Assembly: GCF_001592935.1 (NCBI RefSeq)
Contig: NZ_LRDB01000053.1
Coordinates: 1-60,328, forward strand
Direction: 5' to 3'
From: Roseivirga echinicomitans
GTDB lineage: Bacteria > Bacteroidota > Bacteroidia > Cytophagales > Cyclobacteriaceae
Length of the DNA: 60,328 bases
The notes under the pieces were generated by a model, which worked only from the letters and a program-made list of their open reading frames with translations, ran no database searches and had not been told where the DNA came from. Shown piece after piece: positions 32,987-41,933 of the stretch. The position numbers and the translations under genes are program-made. The first letter of the stretch is position 1; every line of letters starts with the position of its first letter.

Positions 32987-33345
32987 ATATCTTCTACAAT
33001 AAATACTGCATTGTTGTTCAAATCGTAGAAACCAAATTCATTAGTTCCCCAAGACGTGTTCAGTCTGAGTTTTTCTTTGGTAACGGTGCCTCTGGTTATA
33101 AATTCTTCAAATATGGCCTGAATGTTTTTCACGAAAATTTTCATAACCGAACCCCCGTTCAAAGGATCGTCATCCGTATCGGCATGCCATTGTAAATGCA
33201 CATAAATATTTTCTCGCTTGAGCACCGCGTACATTGTGTCGCCTGAAAGTAATTTAAATCCAGCTTTTTCACCATACCATTTCACATCTCTTTCGATGTT
33301 GGCCGAAGGTAAAACTGGTGCTATTTGAAGTATTTCAGTTTTCAT
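32983..33345 (-). CDS. VOC-superfamily (glyoxalase/bleomycin resistance-like) protein
   Basis: A 120-residue single-domain protein with the paired beta-alpha-beta-beta-beta folds of the VOC superfamily. The N-terminal motif is IAPVLPSANIERDVKWYGEKAGFKL and the C-terminal half ends in GFYDLNNNAVFIVED. Members bind metals or antibiotics; the usual metal ligands are not all evident here, so a binding rather than catalytic role is possible. Its stop codon overlaps the 3' end of the convergent barrel protein gene. Confidence 0.8.
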   Translation of the reverse strand: MKTEILQIAPVLPSANIERDVKWYGEKAGFKLLSGDTMYAVLKRENIYVHLQWHADTDDDPLNGGSVMKIFVKNIQAIFEEFITRGTVTKEKLRLNTSWGTNEFGFYDLNNNAVFIVEDI

Positions 33346-33370
33346 GAGGTAAGGTTTTGTCGATAATTTT

Positions 33371-34363
33371 CTAAAAAGCCCAGCTTAATTTAAAACTCAG
33401 ATCCATATTTCCTGAGATTCGTGCCTCTTGTTTGTTAGAATAGTACTCGATGTCGAGCCATTCCCAATCGCTTATATAATAGTGGTAATTGTTCGGCACC
33501 TGTGAATGAGTAGTTTTCCTATATCTTAACCCCATTCCAAAATAGGTTTCAACGACTAATTTTTTCGAGAGGTAATGTTGAATTCCAATATGTGGAGTAA
33601 TAGAGTAAAATGTCTTTTCAATTTTCTTTCTCTCCGAAAAATAGAAGCGTTCATCAGATGCTGTTTGTGTATAGAAGTCAAGGTCAGCATCATGCGTTTT
33701 ATGTAAAAATTCTGCGGCAAGACTTATATACAACCTAGTTTGCTCGTAACTCCTAAAAAAATACTTCTCTTCTATATTGAGCCTGAAACCTTTGGCATTT
33801 CGTGCATATTCATTGTCCCTGGCTAGAAAGTGCGTGTAACTAAGTTGGGTGCCAAACTTATCGTTGTGCAGTCTTTCATAACTTATTTCCACACCTGGAT
33901 GATAGGCCAACCCAAATGAAAATGGATTGAATCCGATCTTGTTTCTCCTCAGCAGCAGCGTGCTATCCATGGGGAAGTAAGGCGTATAAGAATTGCCGGG
34001 CAGGTCCATGTTGATGTGTACTTTTTTAGGGTACTTCCATTTCTTGCCTGTGATTTCATCAACCACATAGCCAGATAAATAAGGGCTAAAGGTGTTTAAC
34101 CAATAGACTGGTGCTTTTTTTGGGAGAATATAAACTCGTTTCGATTTCTCTTCGTTGAAAATTGACACGATGACAGGCTCTCTGCTGTTTTTGGCTACAA
34201 AAGTGACGGGTTCGTCAAGCTTATTTACAACGGTGTCTCCTTTATAGATATAACTAACTGCTTCGTCCGATTTTATTCTCACTTGAGAATAACTACCATT
34301 GATTACAGTGGCACAAGAAGAAACCAGCCATACGAGGCCAAGTAAAAGGAAAGTATGACGCAT
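33371..34363 (-). CDS. Outer-membrane lipoprotein with barrel-like C-terminal domain
   Basis: The start at 34363 is chosen because it gives MRHTFLLLGLVWLVSSCATV with a lipobox at Cys17; upstream in-frame codons run into the neighbouring gene. The 330-residue protein has an N-terminal carboxypeptidase-like or PEGA-like domain (SYSQVRIKSDEAVSYIYKGD). Its C-terminal half has barrel-like strands (RLYISLAAEFLHKTHDADLD, LVVETYFGMGLRYRKTT) and a terminal aromatic residue. Function unknown. Confidence 0.68.
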   Translation of the reverse strand: MRHTFLLLGLVWLVSSCATVINGSYSQVRIKSDEAVSYIYKGDTVVNKLDEPVTFVAKNSREPVIVSIFNEEKSKRVYILPKKAPVYWLNTFSPYLSGYVVDEITGKKWKYPKKVHINMDLPGNSYTPYFPMDSTLLLRRNKIGFNPFSFGLAYHPGVEISYERLHNDKFGTQLSYTHFLARDNEYARNAKGFRLNIEEKYFFRSYEQTRLYISLAAEFLHKTHDADLDFYTQTASDERFYFSERKKIEKTFYSITPHIGIQHYLSKKLVVETYFGMGLRYRKTTHSQVPNNYHYYISDWEWLDIEYYSNKQEARISGNMDLSFKLSWAF

Positions 34364-34386
34364 GTTGTGTATTGAGTTTACGCTAC

Positions 34387-34722
34387 CTAAATTTCCTCCA
34401 AGATAGAATTTCCCTTGGAGAAATCTCCTGAGGTCCATTCCCATATTTCATGGAGCCTAATTTTTCCATTCGATAACACCTCAGGCCTAGAGTGACACTT
34501 ACCCGTCATCAGTTCGCCTTTCCGATTTACTTGATGGTATCGCATGTCGATATAGCCTTGGTCATCTACAGAACCGATTAAATGTCCCTTAACGATTTGC
34601 CCACCTTGATATAGAGCAGTAAGAATATTTCCTTCTTGTACGTATTCAAAGATGGTGTCAGCTGAGGTCTCACCATTCTCTGTATTGCTTACGGATCTGA
34701 ATTTTCGGTTATGGTAGTTCAT
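34387..34722 (-). CDS. Conserved hypothetical soluble protein
   Basis: The start at 34722 (MNYHNRKFRSVSNTENGETS) is preferred over one 12 bp upstream. The 111-residue protein is a run of short beta-hairpins (TIFEYVQEGNILTALYQGGQIVKGHLIGSVDDQGYIDMRYHQVN), a pattern shared with Bacteroidota proteins sometimes mislabelled N-acetylglutamate synthase. No signal peptide. The lipoprotein gene follows on the same strand after 23 bp, suggesting an operon. Confidence 0.7.
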   Translation of the reverse strand: MNYHNRKFRSVSNTENGETSADTIFEYVQEGNILTALYQGGQIVKGHLIGSVDDQGYIDMRYHQVNRKGELMTGKCHSRPEVLSNGKIRLHEIWEWTSGDFSKGNSILEEI

Positions 34723-34852
34723 GAGAAGGCGCAATGCTGCTTTGTTTGGAGTACAATTAATGAAAATATTTTAATAGATAACGTTGTATTACATAATGGT
34801 AAAAGAAAGTTAACCTAGAATTTGGTTACGGTAGTTGATGCTTAAAGGCATG

Positions 34853-34887
34853 AAAAAGGAGCAAACCTGATTGATTTGCTCCTTTTG
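34853..34887 (-). terminator. Rho-independent terminator after the GHL10-like gene
   Basis: A 12-bp perfect stem (AAAAGGAGCAAA with TTTGCTCCTTTT) around a 9-nt loop. The minus-strand copy ends in TTTTTCATG, about 22 bp past the stop codon. Confidence 0.75.
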
Positions 34888-34908
34888 ATTCTGAAAAGAC
34901 GTTATGCA

Positions 34909-36000
34909 TCAAGATTTTTTCACGGCTGCAAAGGCTTTCAGTCTTTCATCCTTTAAAGCGCCATTCGAAAAGAAAGACATTCCTTTGGCTCCACCAGCTT
35001 TGGCAGCCGCTATGGCCTGAGCAATTTCTTCTGGTTTCATTTCTGGTAAATACACACCAGTGTGCAGTGGGAATTTACCATCCAAGTCGTTTACGCCTTG
35101 TTGCGTTGCGTATTCAATCCACGGAATATCTTCTTCATAGAAGTTGTGGTAGATCATTGGAAACACAATGTCTAAATCCCATTCGTTCCAAGACTGACGC
35201 ACCAACTTTCGGGCTAACTCTGGATAAGGGAATACCGCAGCCGACATTTTTTTGCCTTCAGCATGTACTGCTGCCGAAACTTGGTTTACCAGTTTAGTAA
35301 TGCTGTCCCAACGATATTTTCTCCACTTTCCATCTTGGCTCGGATCTTCCACGCTGTCGGGTCTGTAGCCATGCTCTGCCTCGAAATTGCCTTGGCACGT
35401 TTCACAATAGCAGAAGTCGTACTCGGGCATTTCGTGGTCTTGTACTAAGTCGTATTTGGCCCAAAGTCCGTTGGGCAGAATGACATCGCAATAGCGCACA
35501 TAATCCAAATGAATGGCCGAAAGTCCTTCGATATCGCAATGTGATACCATGAAATTCTTCACATATTCCTGCACTTCTGGTTTAGAGGGGCAAAGCCATT
35601 GGTAATAGCCAACATAGGGGTTCACATCAAGACTAGACTCTCCATTTCGGCTCACGGCATACCATTCTGGATGCGCCTGTGCTTCGGTGTCGCCCGGACG
35701 GTTCATGGTCCATAGCCATGCATGTACTTCTTGCCCAAGCGTTTGTGCAATCGGAATCAGCTTTTCAAGCATTCCACGTCCACCACCAATGATTAGCCCG
35801 GTAATTCCCGCTTCGCGAAGCCCAGTTAATTCTGTTTTCCAGTCGGCTATGGTTTTTTCATTATTGCCATCTACCCATACCCAGTATTTAAAATCCACAT
35901 CAGTAGAACCGGTTGTTCCACAAGAAGTAAGTAGGGAAGGCGCCAGCATAAAGGCTGCTGAACCAAGGCTAATGTTTTTTATAAATTCTCGTTTTTTCAT
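34909..36000 (-). CDS. Family 10-like glycoside hydrolase (GHL10) lipoprotein
   Basis: A 363-residue protein with a signal sequence and a lipobox at Cys27 (LLTSC). The mature part is a TIM-barrel glycosidase-like fold: LREAGITGLIIGGG, VHAWLWTMNRPGD, GLSAIHLDYVRYCDV and FPMIYHNFYEED. The IHLDYVRY strand with its aspartate is characteristic of the GHL10 group. Substrate unknown. The gene start overlaps the end of the CBM9-like gene by 4 bp, so the pair is translationally coupled. Confidence 0.78.
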   Translation of the reverse strand: MKKREFIKNISLGSAAFMLAPSLLTSCGTTGSTDVDFKYWVWVDGNNEKTIADWKTELTGLREAGITGLIIGGGRGMLEKLIPIAQTLGQEVHAWLWTMNRPGDTEAQAHPEWYAVSRNGESSLDVNPYVGYYQWLCPSKPEVQEYVKNFMVSHCDIEGLSAIHLDYVRYCDVILPNGLWAKYDLVQDHEMPEYDFCYCETCQGNFEAEHGYRPDSVEDPSQDGKWRKYRWDSITKLVNQVSAAVHAEGKKMSAAVFPYPELARKLVRQSWNEWDLDIVFPMIYHNFYEEDIPWIEYATQQGVNDLDGKFPLHTGVYLPEMKPEEIAQAIAAAKAGGAKGMSFFSNGALKDERLKAFAAVKKS

Positions 36001-37088
36001 GGTTGTATTTCTTTCCAGATGCTACCTGTTTCGTTAATGAACCAAGTGGTATCAGAGGTTTTTGCTTTTAATAAGTAGGTTTGATTCGTACTGTGGAAAC
36101 TATAAGCTACTGTGTTGGATCGCCCCACTTTCTTAGGTAGGTTGAAATTCTGGAGTGATTGATCGAATACTTTTTGGTCTCTTTTGAAATCAATTTGAGC
36201 CCGATGAAAGTAGTAGAGTACTTGCCTGATCTCTTCATCGGTTTGATTGACTTTTAGAGTACTAAAACCTTCATCAAGTGCATTTTTGTCTGAAAACTGA
36301 ACAATACCCCAAAACTCAGGCTCGTGCATGGCAATGGCCCTTTGTGGCGACCATACCCAATTGTGTTCTGGTAAATTATTGCCTGTTTTAGGGTCTTTCT
36401 GCTTTACATATTTTCCATCCACCACTTCGGTTTTCCATTGCACCCGAGAGAAATTCAACCGCCATTGGTCACCATTTACGGGAGGGGTTTTCATAGTATT
36501 GGCTTCACTCAGGGCATCCCATGGAATGGCTACTTCAACAGACCAACCTTTATCTTGATCACTAGGGTCGTTTAGGGTTCCGTTGACATGCACAGCAGAT
36601 TTTAAACCATGAATATCCCAATGGTCTATGGCGTGCCCACCATTGCGGTAGGGGCGGGTGAGCAGTAAATCCCATACCGTATTGAGGGCGTTTACTTCAA
36701 ATTCATAGTAGTTATGGGTGTCACCGTCTGGGTCAATGAAAATTTCGAAGTCGTTGTCGTAGAAGATCACGGCATCACGTTCGGTGAGAGTTGCCCAAAC
36801 ATGCGGTTCTTCTATTTCAGCATAAAAATAGAAGTAGTCATTGTCCCAGAGCATTTTCATTCTGGTGTCGAAATAGGGCTTGGGTTTTTTATCGCCTTCA
36901 ATATCTATAAAAGCATCCGTCCATGGCGCTGACTGCCACGCAGCTTCATTTTCTAAACCATCAATTTGAAGTGGAGTGCTTGTCTTTTGACTTATGTAAG
37001 AACGCCCTTGAATAAACTGAAATTGGGCTTGGGCCGCAATACAATGGCTTAAAAAGACAACAAAGAATAGGAGATGTTTCAACTTCAT
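35997..37088 (-). CDS. Exported CBM9-like carbohydrate-binding protein
   Basis: A 363-residue protein with a signal peptide cleaved near AAQAQ (residue 21) and a CBM9-type beta-sandwich. The core reads LQIDGLENEAAWQSAPWTDAF, MKMLWDNDYFYFYAEIEEPHVWATL and YDNDFEIFIDPDGDTHNYYEFEVNALNTVWDLLL, which contains the conserved Trp and acidic residues. A C-terminal region of about 100 residues is not recognised. It is coupled to the GHL10-like gene downstream. The start codon directly follows the T tract of the upstream terminator. Confidence 0.82.
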   Translation of the reverse strand: MKLKHLLFFVVFLSHCIAAQAQFQFIQGRSYISQKTSTPLQIDGLENEAAWQSAPWTDAFIDIEGDKKPKPYFDTRMKMLWDNDYFYFYAEIEEPHVWATLTERDAVIFYDNDFEIFIDPDGDTHNYYEFEVNALNTVWDLLLTRPYRNGGHAIDHWDIHGLKSAVHVNGTLNDPSDQDKGWSVEVAIPWDALSEANTMKTPPVNGDQWRLNFSRVQWKTEVVDGKYVKQKDPKTGNNLPEHNWVWSPQRAIAMHEPEFWGIVQFSDKNALDEGFSTLKVNQTDEEIRQVLYYFHRAQIDFKRDQKVFDQSLQNFNLPKKVGRSNTVAYSFHSTNQTYLLKAKTSDTTWFINETGSIWKEIQP

Positions 37089-37122
37089 AAAAAAAAAACC
37101 TCTTCCGTTTCGGGAAGAGGTT
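37089..37122 (-). terminator. Terminator abutting the CBM9-like start codon
   Basis: A 10-bp perfect stem (AACCTCTTCC with GGAAGAGGTT) ends on the minus strand in ten T residues that run directly into the ATG of the CBM9-like gene. It closes the symporter transcript. Any CBM9 transcript must start in or read through this hairpin. Confidence 0.8.
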
Positions 37123-37147
37123 CAATATCATAAATTCTGATCAGTAA

Positions 37148-38539
37148 TTAAAAAATGCTGATACCAAAGTAGGTCTTCAACACAGTAATTACGAAAATAA
37201 ATCCTAGTACGGCAGGCGCTAAATATCCTACTGCGAAGTTCAAATACTTTTGTAAGAATGACCCTTTGTAGTTAGGTGCGCCATGAGAAAGCTCTTCATC
37301 CAAATTGTGCTTTTTCCATACATGGGCAGCAAAGAAAACAATTAAACATCCACCTAAAGGCAGAAGTGTATCATTGGCTACATTGGCGATAAAACTCAAG
37401 AAATCTGTTGCAGTTTCAGAACCAGGGTAAGTAATGAATTTCGAGAAGAATTCAGAATATCCGTTTCCTAATAAAGAAGGAATACCGATTAAGAAGATAG
37501 CACCTGCTACCAACCAAACAGCTCTGCTTCTTCTAACATTTTTTTCGTCCACTACATAAGCTACAGGCACTTCAAGTAGAGATACTGTTGATGTAAGGGC
37601 TGCGAAACAAAGCAACACGAAAAATAATGTTCCAGCCACAGCTCCAAAAGTTCCTCCAATGGTTCCGAAAATTTCAGGCAAGGTTTCGAAGATTAATCCA
37701 GGGCCACTGCCTACATTGTCCATTGCGCCACCACTCATAAAGCCAATTAGAGGGAAGATCATCATACCAGCCAAAACAGCAATACCCACATCGGCAAGCG
37801 TAATAAAGGCCGCAGCAGAAACTATGTTCTCCTTTTTATTTACATATGAACCATAAGTAATTAAAGCACCCATACCCAAAGAAAGGGAGAAGAAAGCTTG
37901 GCCTAAAGCGTTGATTACTACTTGGGTATTGATTTCAGAAAAATCAGGAACTAGGTAGAATCTCAAACCGTCCATAGCGTTGGGTAAGGTTAAAGCGTAA
38001 CCCACAATAAGGAGAATCATGATCAAAAGCGATGGCATTAAAAACTTAGCCGCCTTTTCGATTCCGCCCGAAATACCTTTGGATACCACGTAAGCCGTAG
38101 TTGCCATAAATACCATTCCGTAAGCGCCCACTTTAAATACATCTTGCGTAAACTCACTGAAATGTGTAGCAATATCAAAGTTGCCTATCGCCATTTCATA
38201 GACATAACCGAAAGCCCAACCTGCAATTACGTTATAGAAAGAAAGGATCAGGAAGCCACTGAAGATTCCCATTTTCCCTACAAAATTCCATTTTTTATAA
38301 CCCAAAGCGTTGAAAGCTCCAACAGGGTTTTTTTGAGTTTTTCGACCAATAGCGATTTCCGTAACCATTACAGGGTAACACAATACAAAACAAAAAATAA
38401 GGTACATCACCACAAAAGCGGCTCCTCCGCCTTGTCCTACCTCATAAGGGAATCCCCAAATGTTACCTAGTCCTACTGCCGATCCGGCTGCCGCCATGAT
38501 GAAACCCAACCGACTTGAAAAACCTCCTCTATTAGCCAT
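37148..38539 (-). CDS. Sodium:neurotransmitter symporter (SNF/NSS, LeuT-like)
   Basis: This 463-residue inner-membrane transporter should move an amino acid or related amine with sodium. The family signature SRLGFIMAAAGSAVGLGNIWGFPYEVGQGGG spans residues 9-39 and includes the unwound first helix that binds substrate and sodium. About eleven or twelve further helices follow. The C-terminal helix is slightly extended. Substrate cannot be assigned. It is monocistronic and ends at a strong terminator. Confidence 0.93.
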   Translation of the reverse strand: MANRGGFSSRLGFIMAAAGSAVGLGNIWGFPYEVGQGGGAAFVVMYLIFCFVLCYPVMVTEIAIGRKTQKNPVGAFNALGYKKWNFVGKMGIFSGFLILSFYNVIAGWAFGYVYEMAIGNFDIATHFSEFTQDVFKVGAYGMVFMATTAYVVSKGISGGIEKAAKFLMPSLLIMILLIVGYALTLPNAMDGLRFYLVPDFSEINTQVVINALGQAFFSLSLGMGALITYGSYVNKKENIVSAAAFITLADVGIAVLAGMMIFPLIGFMSGGAMDNVGSGPGLIFETLPEIFGTIGGTFGAVAGTLFFVLLCFAALTSTVSLLEVPVAYVVDEKNVRRSRAVWLVAGAIFLIGIPSLLGNGYSEFFSKFITYPGSETATDFLSFIANVANDTLLPLGGCLIVFFAAHVWKKHNLDEELSHGAPNYKGSFLQKYLNFAVGYLAPAVLGFIFVITVLKTYFGISIF

Positions 38540-38669
38540 ATCTGAATAGTTTAAAACCCGAATATATGTGTTTAAATTAAGCCATGCCTCCCATTGGTCA
38601 TAAAATCTTTCAGAAATTCCCTTACTGGTAAGTCATCTGCTAAATTGTAGCGGATTTAAAAACGACACT

Positions 38670-39233
38670 ATGCCCTATATAGAAGTAATTGAACATGCCC
38701 AAGCGGAAGGAAAGCTGAAAGAGGTTTACGATCATTTATTGGAAACCCGCGGAAAGTTGGCCGAAATCCATAAAATTCAGAGCCTAAACCCGGAGTCCAT
38801 CATGAACCACATGGATTTATACATGACAATTATGTTTGGCCAGTCACCATTAAAAAGGTACCAGCGCGAAATGATTGCTGTGGTGGTGTCTGCCGTCAAT
38901 GACTGTGAATACTGCCAAACGCACCATGGTGCTGCGCTTAATCATTTTTGGAAAGATGAAGCCAAAGTGCAGGCCCTTTGGAACGATTACGAGAAAGTAG
39001 AACTCAAAGAAGTGGACTTATTACTCTGTCGATATGCTGCAGCCTTAACTAGTGCACCAAGCAAGGTAAATGAAGCTGAGCATATAACGCCTTTAAAAGA
39101 AGCTGGATTGGTGGAAAGGGCTGTTTTAGATGCTGCCTTGGTGATTGCTTACTTCAATTTCGTGAACCGTTTAGTGTTAGGTTTGGGTGTTCAATTGGAA
39201 GAAGATAAAGGAGAAGGTTATAAATACGATTAA
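38670..39233 (+). CDS. AhpD-like peroxidase-related protein
   Basis: A 187-residue protein of the carboxymuconolactone-decarboxylase/AhpD fold. The redox motif CEYCQTHH has Cys79, Cys82 and two following histidines, as in alkylhydroperoxidase AhpD and the peroxidase-related enzymes. It should reduce peroxides or act as a disulfide reductase in the cytoplasm. It is followed after 35 bp by the DUF819 membrane protein on the same strand. Confidence 0.88.
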   Translation: MPYIEVIEHAQAEGKLKEVYDHLLETRGKLAEIHKIQSLNPESIMNHMDLYMTIMFGQSPLKRYQREMIAVVVSAVNDCEYCQTHHGAALNHFWKDEAKVQALWNDYEKVELKEVDLLLCRYAAALTSAPSKVNEAEHITPLKEAGLVERAVLDAALVIAYFNFVNRLVLGLGVQLEEDKGEGYKYD

Positions 39234-39268
39234 AATTCCCTTTTTTAGGGTTCGAAATTCAAATAAGC

Positions 39269-40522
39269 ATGGAGCCATTTTTTACTAATGATGCCGTAGT
39301 TCTCGGTTTACTTCTGATTGTTATTGCCGCAGTGTTTCACACTTCGCATTCGCCAAAGCCTTTATGGAAGAAGTTTTACACCATTGTACCCAGTATTCTA
39401 CTCTGTTACTTTTTGCCTGCTTTACTCAATTGGCCTTTGGGCTTAATTTCGGGTGAAGAGTCAAATCTCTACTTCGTGGCTTCGCGCTATTTATTGCCAG
39501 CCAGTTTGGTTTTGCTTTGTTTGAGCATCGATTTAAAGGGAATTATTAACCTAGGGCCAAAGGCGCTAATCATGTTTTTTGCCGCCACTATCGGTATTGT
39601 CATCGGTGGGCCGATAGCCATTTTATTCATTTCGGCTGTTGCCCCAAGTGTTTTGGATGTTGGGGGTGCGGAAGAGGTGTGGAGAGGTTTAACCACTGTA
39701 GCGGGGAGTTGGATTGGCGGGGGAGCCAACCAAGCGTCCATGAAAGAAATTTATGAAGTGAGCGATGAGCTTTTTTCTCAAATGATTGTAATTGATGTGA
39801 TCTGCGCCAATATATGGACAGGCTTTTTGCTCTATGGCGCCAATCAAGCCAAACGAGTGGACCGTTGGTTGAAATCGGATACAACGGCCATAGACGACCT
39901 TAAAAAGAGGGTAGAAGACTATCAAGAGAGTATAGCAAAGGTGCCCACCCTTAACGAAGTGATGACCATTCTGGCGGTGGCTTTTGGTGCAACTGCCTTG
40001 GCCCGTTGGGGAGCGGATTCTATTCAACCGGTGATGGAACGAAATATCGATTTCCTTGATAAGTATAATCTCACTTCGCTCAATTCAGATTTCTTTTGGC
40101 TGGTCGTGATTGCCACGACCATAGGCGTAGGGCTTTCGTTTACCAAAGCCAGAAAACTAGAAGGCGCAGGCGCTAGTCGGTTAGGGTCTGTTTTTATCTT
40201 TATTCTAGTGGCGACTATCGGCATGCAAATGAACATTCGTGAAGTATTCGATAACCCAGGGTTGTTTGCCATTGGTATCAGTTGGATGCTCGTTCATGTG
40301 ATCATTATGATTATCGTGGCGAAGATTATCAAAGCACCTTTCTTCTTTGTGGCAGTAGGTAGCCAAGCCAATGTAGGCGGAGCTGCTTCGGCCCCAGTAG
40401 TTGCTTCGGCTTTTAGTCCAGCTTTAGCGCCAGTAGGAGTGCTCTTAGCTGTTTTGGGCTATGCGCTCGGTACCTATGGTGCTATTCTTTGCGCTCAGCT
40501 TATGGAATGGGTTTCGCCTTGA
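39269..40522 (+). CDS. DUF819 family membrane protein (YjcL-like)
   Basis: A 417-residue polytopic protein with about ten to twelve hydrophobic helices. Family features include ASRYLLPASLVLLCLSIDLKGI, the glycine-rich re-entrant stretch TTVAGSWIGGGANQASMKEIYEV, and the related second half FFFVAVGSQANVGGAASAPVVASAF. The repeated GG(A)AN/S loops suggest an inverted-repeat transporter. Substrate unknown. Probably co-transcribed with the AhpD-like gene. Confidence 0.85.
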   Translation: MEPFFTNDAVVLGLLLIVIAAVFHTSHSPKPLWKKFYTIVPSILLCYFLPALLNWPLGLISGEESNLYFVASRYLLPASLVLLCLSIDLKGIINLGPKALIMFFAATIGIVIGGPIAILFISAVAPSVLDVGGAEEVWRGLTTVAGSWIGGGANQASMKEIYEVSDELFSQMIVIDVICANIWTGFLLYGANQAKRVDRWLKSDTTAIDDLKKRVEDYQESIAKVPTLNEVMTILAVAFGATALARWGADSIQPVMERNIDFLDKYNLTSLNSDFFWLVVIATTIGVGLSFTKARKLEGAGASRLGSVFIFILVATIGMQMNIREVFDNPGLFAIGISWMLVHVIIMIIVAKIIKAPFFFVAVGSQANVGGAASAPVVASAFSPALAPVGVLLAVLGYALGTYGAILCAQLMEWVSP

Positions 40523-40562
40523 GAGGAAGTTTAAAGTTAATTCGTTTCCAGCTTAAAATAGA

Positions 40563-40820
40563 CTACCTACTCTCAATCTCTGCTTGTATCTTCTTGCGGA
40601 TGGGCATAAAGACCAATAGTGGGAATACTACTCCTGCAATCACCAAGAAGGGGATCAGCTGATAGGCTTGGTTGTTATGCTTTACAAGGGCAGCAATTGT
40701 AAGCAAAATGGCTGAGATGGCAGTCAGTACAAACATCATTACCTGCAGCCTTTTAAAGTGCCTTTTCTTTTTCTCCAGTTCTACTATAGTGTATTTCGAA
40801 AACTCGTTTTGTGTTGACAT
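40563..40820 (-). CDS. Small two-helix membrane protein
   Basis: An 85-residue protein with a basic amphipathic N-terminal part (VELEKKKRHFKRLQVMM), two membrane helices (about residues 28-46 and 54-72) and a charged tail (IRKKIQAEIESR). It resembles short Bacteroidota proteins called redox-active disulfide protein 2, although no cysteines are present. It lies 31 bp downstream of the OmpA-family gene and may share its transcript. Confidence 0.65.
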   Translation of the reverse strand: MSTQNEFSKYTIVELEKKKRHFKRLQVMMFVLTAISAILLTIAALVKHNNQAYQLIPFLVIAGVVFPLLVFMPIRKKIQAEIESR

Positions 40821-40851
40821 ATCAGTGAAATCAAATGCTGATGAAAAGGGT

Positions 40852-41802
40852 TTAATAGTTCTCTAGAATCTTAAAGAGTTCGTCCAGTTTTGGTGTCAGG
40901 ATAATTTCTGTTCTTCGGTTTTTGGCTTTGTTTTCTGGGCTATCGTTTGCTGCAACAGGAGTGCTTTCACCTCGGCCAGAAGCGGTGATGGACATAGGCA
41001 TTACACCACCTTCCACCAAAATCCTCACAATGGAAGTAGCACGGAGTACGCTCAAATCCCAGTTGTCGTTCATGTATTGGGTTTTTCTTGAAAACTGGAC
41101 ATTGTCTGTATGGCCTTCCACCATAATATTGATGTCTGGGTTAGTCTTAATGGCATTGGCCAATTGTTGTAGCGCACTTACGCCTTTTTTGTCAACAGCT
41201 ATACTTCCCGTTCCGAATAATAGCTGCTCGGCCAAAGAAACATAGACCTTACCGTTTCTTACTTCTACTTTTAAATCATCTTCATTAAAGTTGAGTAGGG
41301 CATTGGTCACCTTATTTTTAAGGGCTTGCACAGCAGCTTCCTTATCGGTAATTAGCTTTTCTAGTTCAGCAACGCGGGCTTCGCGTTTGCTTAAGTCTTC
41401 TGCCAATTCTTCATTTCTCTTTTTCTGAATGCCAAGGTCTTCTTCCATGGCCAACAATCGCTTTTGCTGACGTGACAAATCTTGGTTCAATTGACCGCTG
41501 TTGGTCAACAGATTTTCATACAACCCTTTAATTCTTTCGTGTTCAGAACGCAGGGCTTTTAATTCCTTATCGATGATATCGAAGTCGTTTTGTAATGCAT
41601 TTTTCTCAGTGGTTAGATCGTTAAGCTGAACTTCTAACCGGTTGATTTTTTCATTGGCTACCGCAAGCTCACTTTCTAATTGCGCCTTCTCTGTTGTTAG
41701 CCCGTTTTTCTCGGACATCAGTGCATCAAAGTCTTTTTTTGCCACGCAAGAGGATAAAGAAAGAACTATAACGATTGAAAGGTAGGAAAGGAGTTGTTTC
41801 AT
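40852..41802 (-). CDS. OmpA-family lipoprotein with coiled coil
   Basis: The start at 41802 gives MKQLLSYLSIVIVLSLSSCV, with a lipobox at Cys19; an in-frame ATG 21 bp upstream lies before the signal. Residues 25-165 are a long coiled coil (heptads of Leu, Glu and Lys). The C-terminal 120 residues are the OmpA peptidoglycan-binding domain: LFGTGSIAVDKKGVSALQQL, INIMVEGHTDNVQFS, and NRRTEIILTP. It should link the outer membrane to peptidoglycan. Confidence 0.9.
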   Translation of the reverse strand: MKQLLSYLSIVIVLSLSSCVAKKDFDALMSEKNGLTTEKAQLESELAVANEKINRLEVQLNDLTTEKNALQNDFDIIDKELKALRSEHERIKGLYENLLTNSGQLNQDLSRQQKRLLAMEEDLGIQKKRNEELAEDLSKREARVAELEKLITDKEAAVQALKNKVTNALLNFNEDDLKVEVRNGKVYVSLAEQLLFGTGSIAVDKKGVSALQQLANAIKTNPDINIMVEGHTDNVQFSRKTQYMNDNWDLSVLRATSIVRILVEGGVMPMSITASGRGESTPVAANDSPENKAKNRRTEIILTPKLDELFKILENY

Positions 41803-41933
41803 AGCGCAGGGTTTATGGAACAAATATGAATAATATGAATCAGAAAATCACAGACATTAACGATAGACGGCCTTAAAAAAATTGTGCTGCATGCATAATA
41901 ATTTATATCTTGGTATTCGAAGCAAAAGAGACT

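Noticed and set aside
18723-34912. Shared ACGTTATGCATC next to two genes (18723 and 34900), considered as integron attC ends
   Set aside because: The core does not fit GTTRRRY, there are no paired inverted ends and no integrase in the window.
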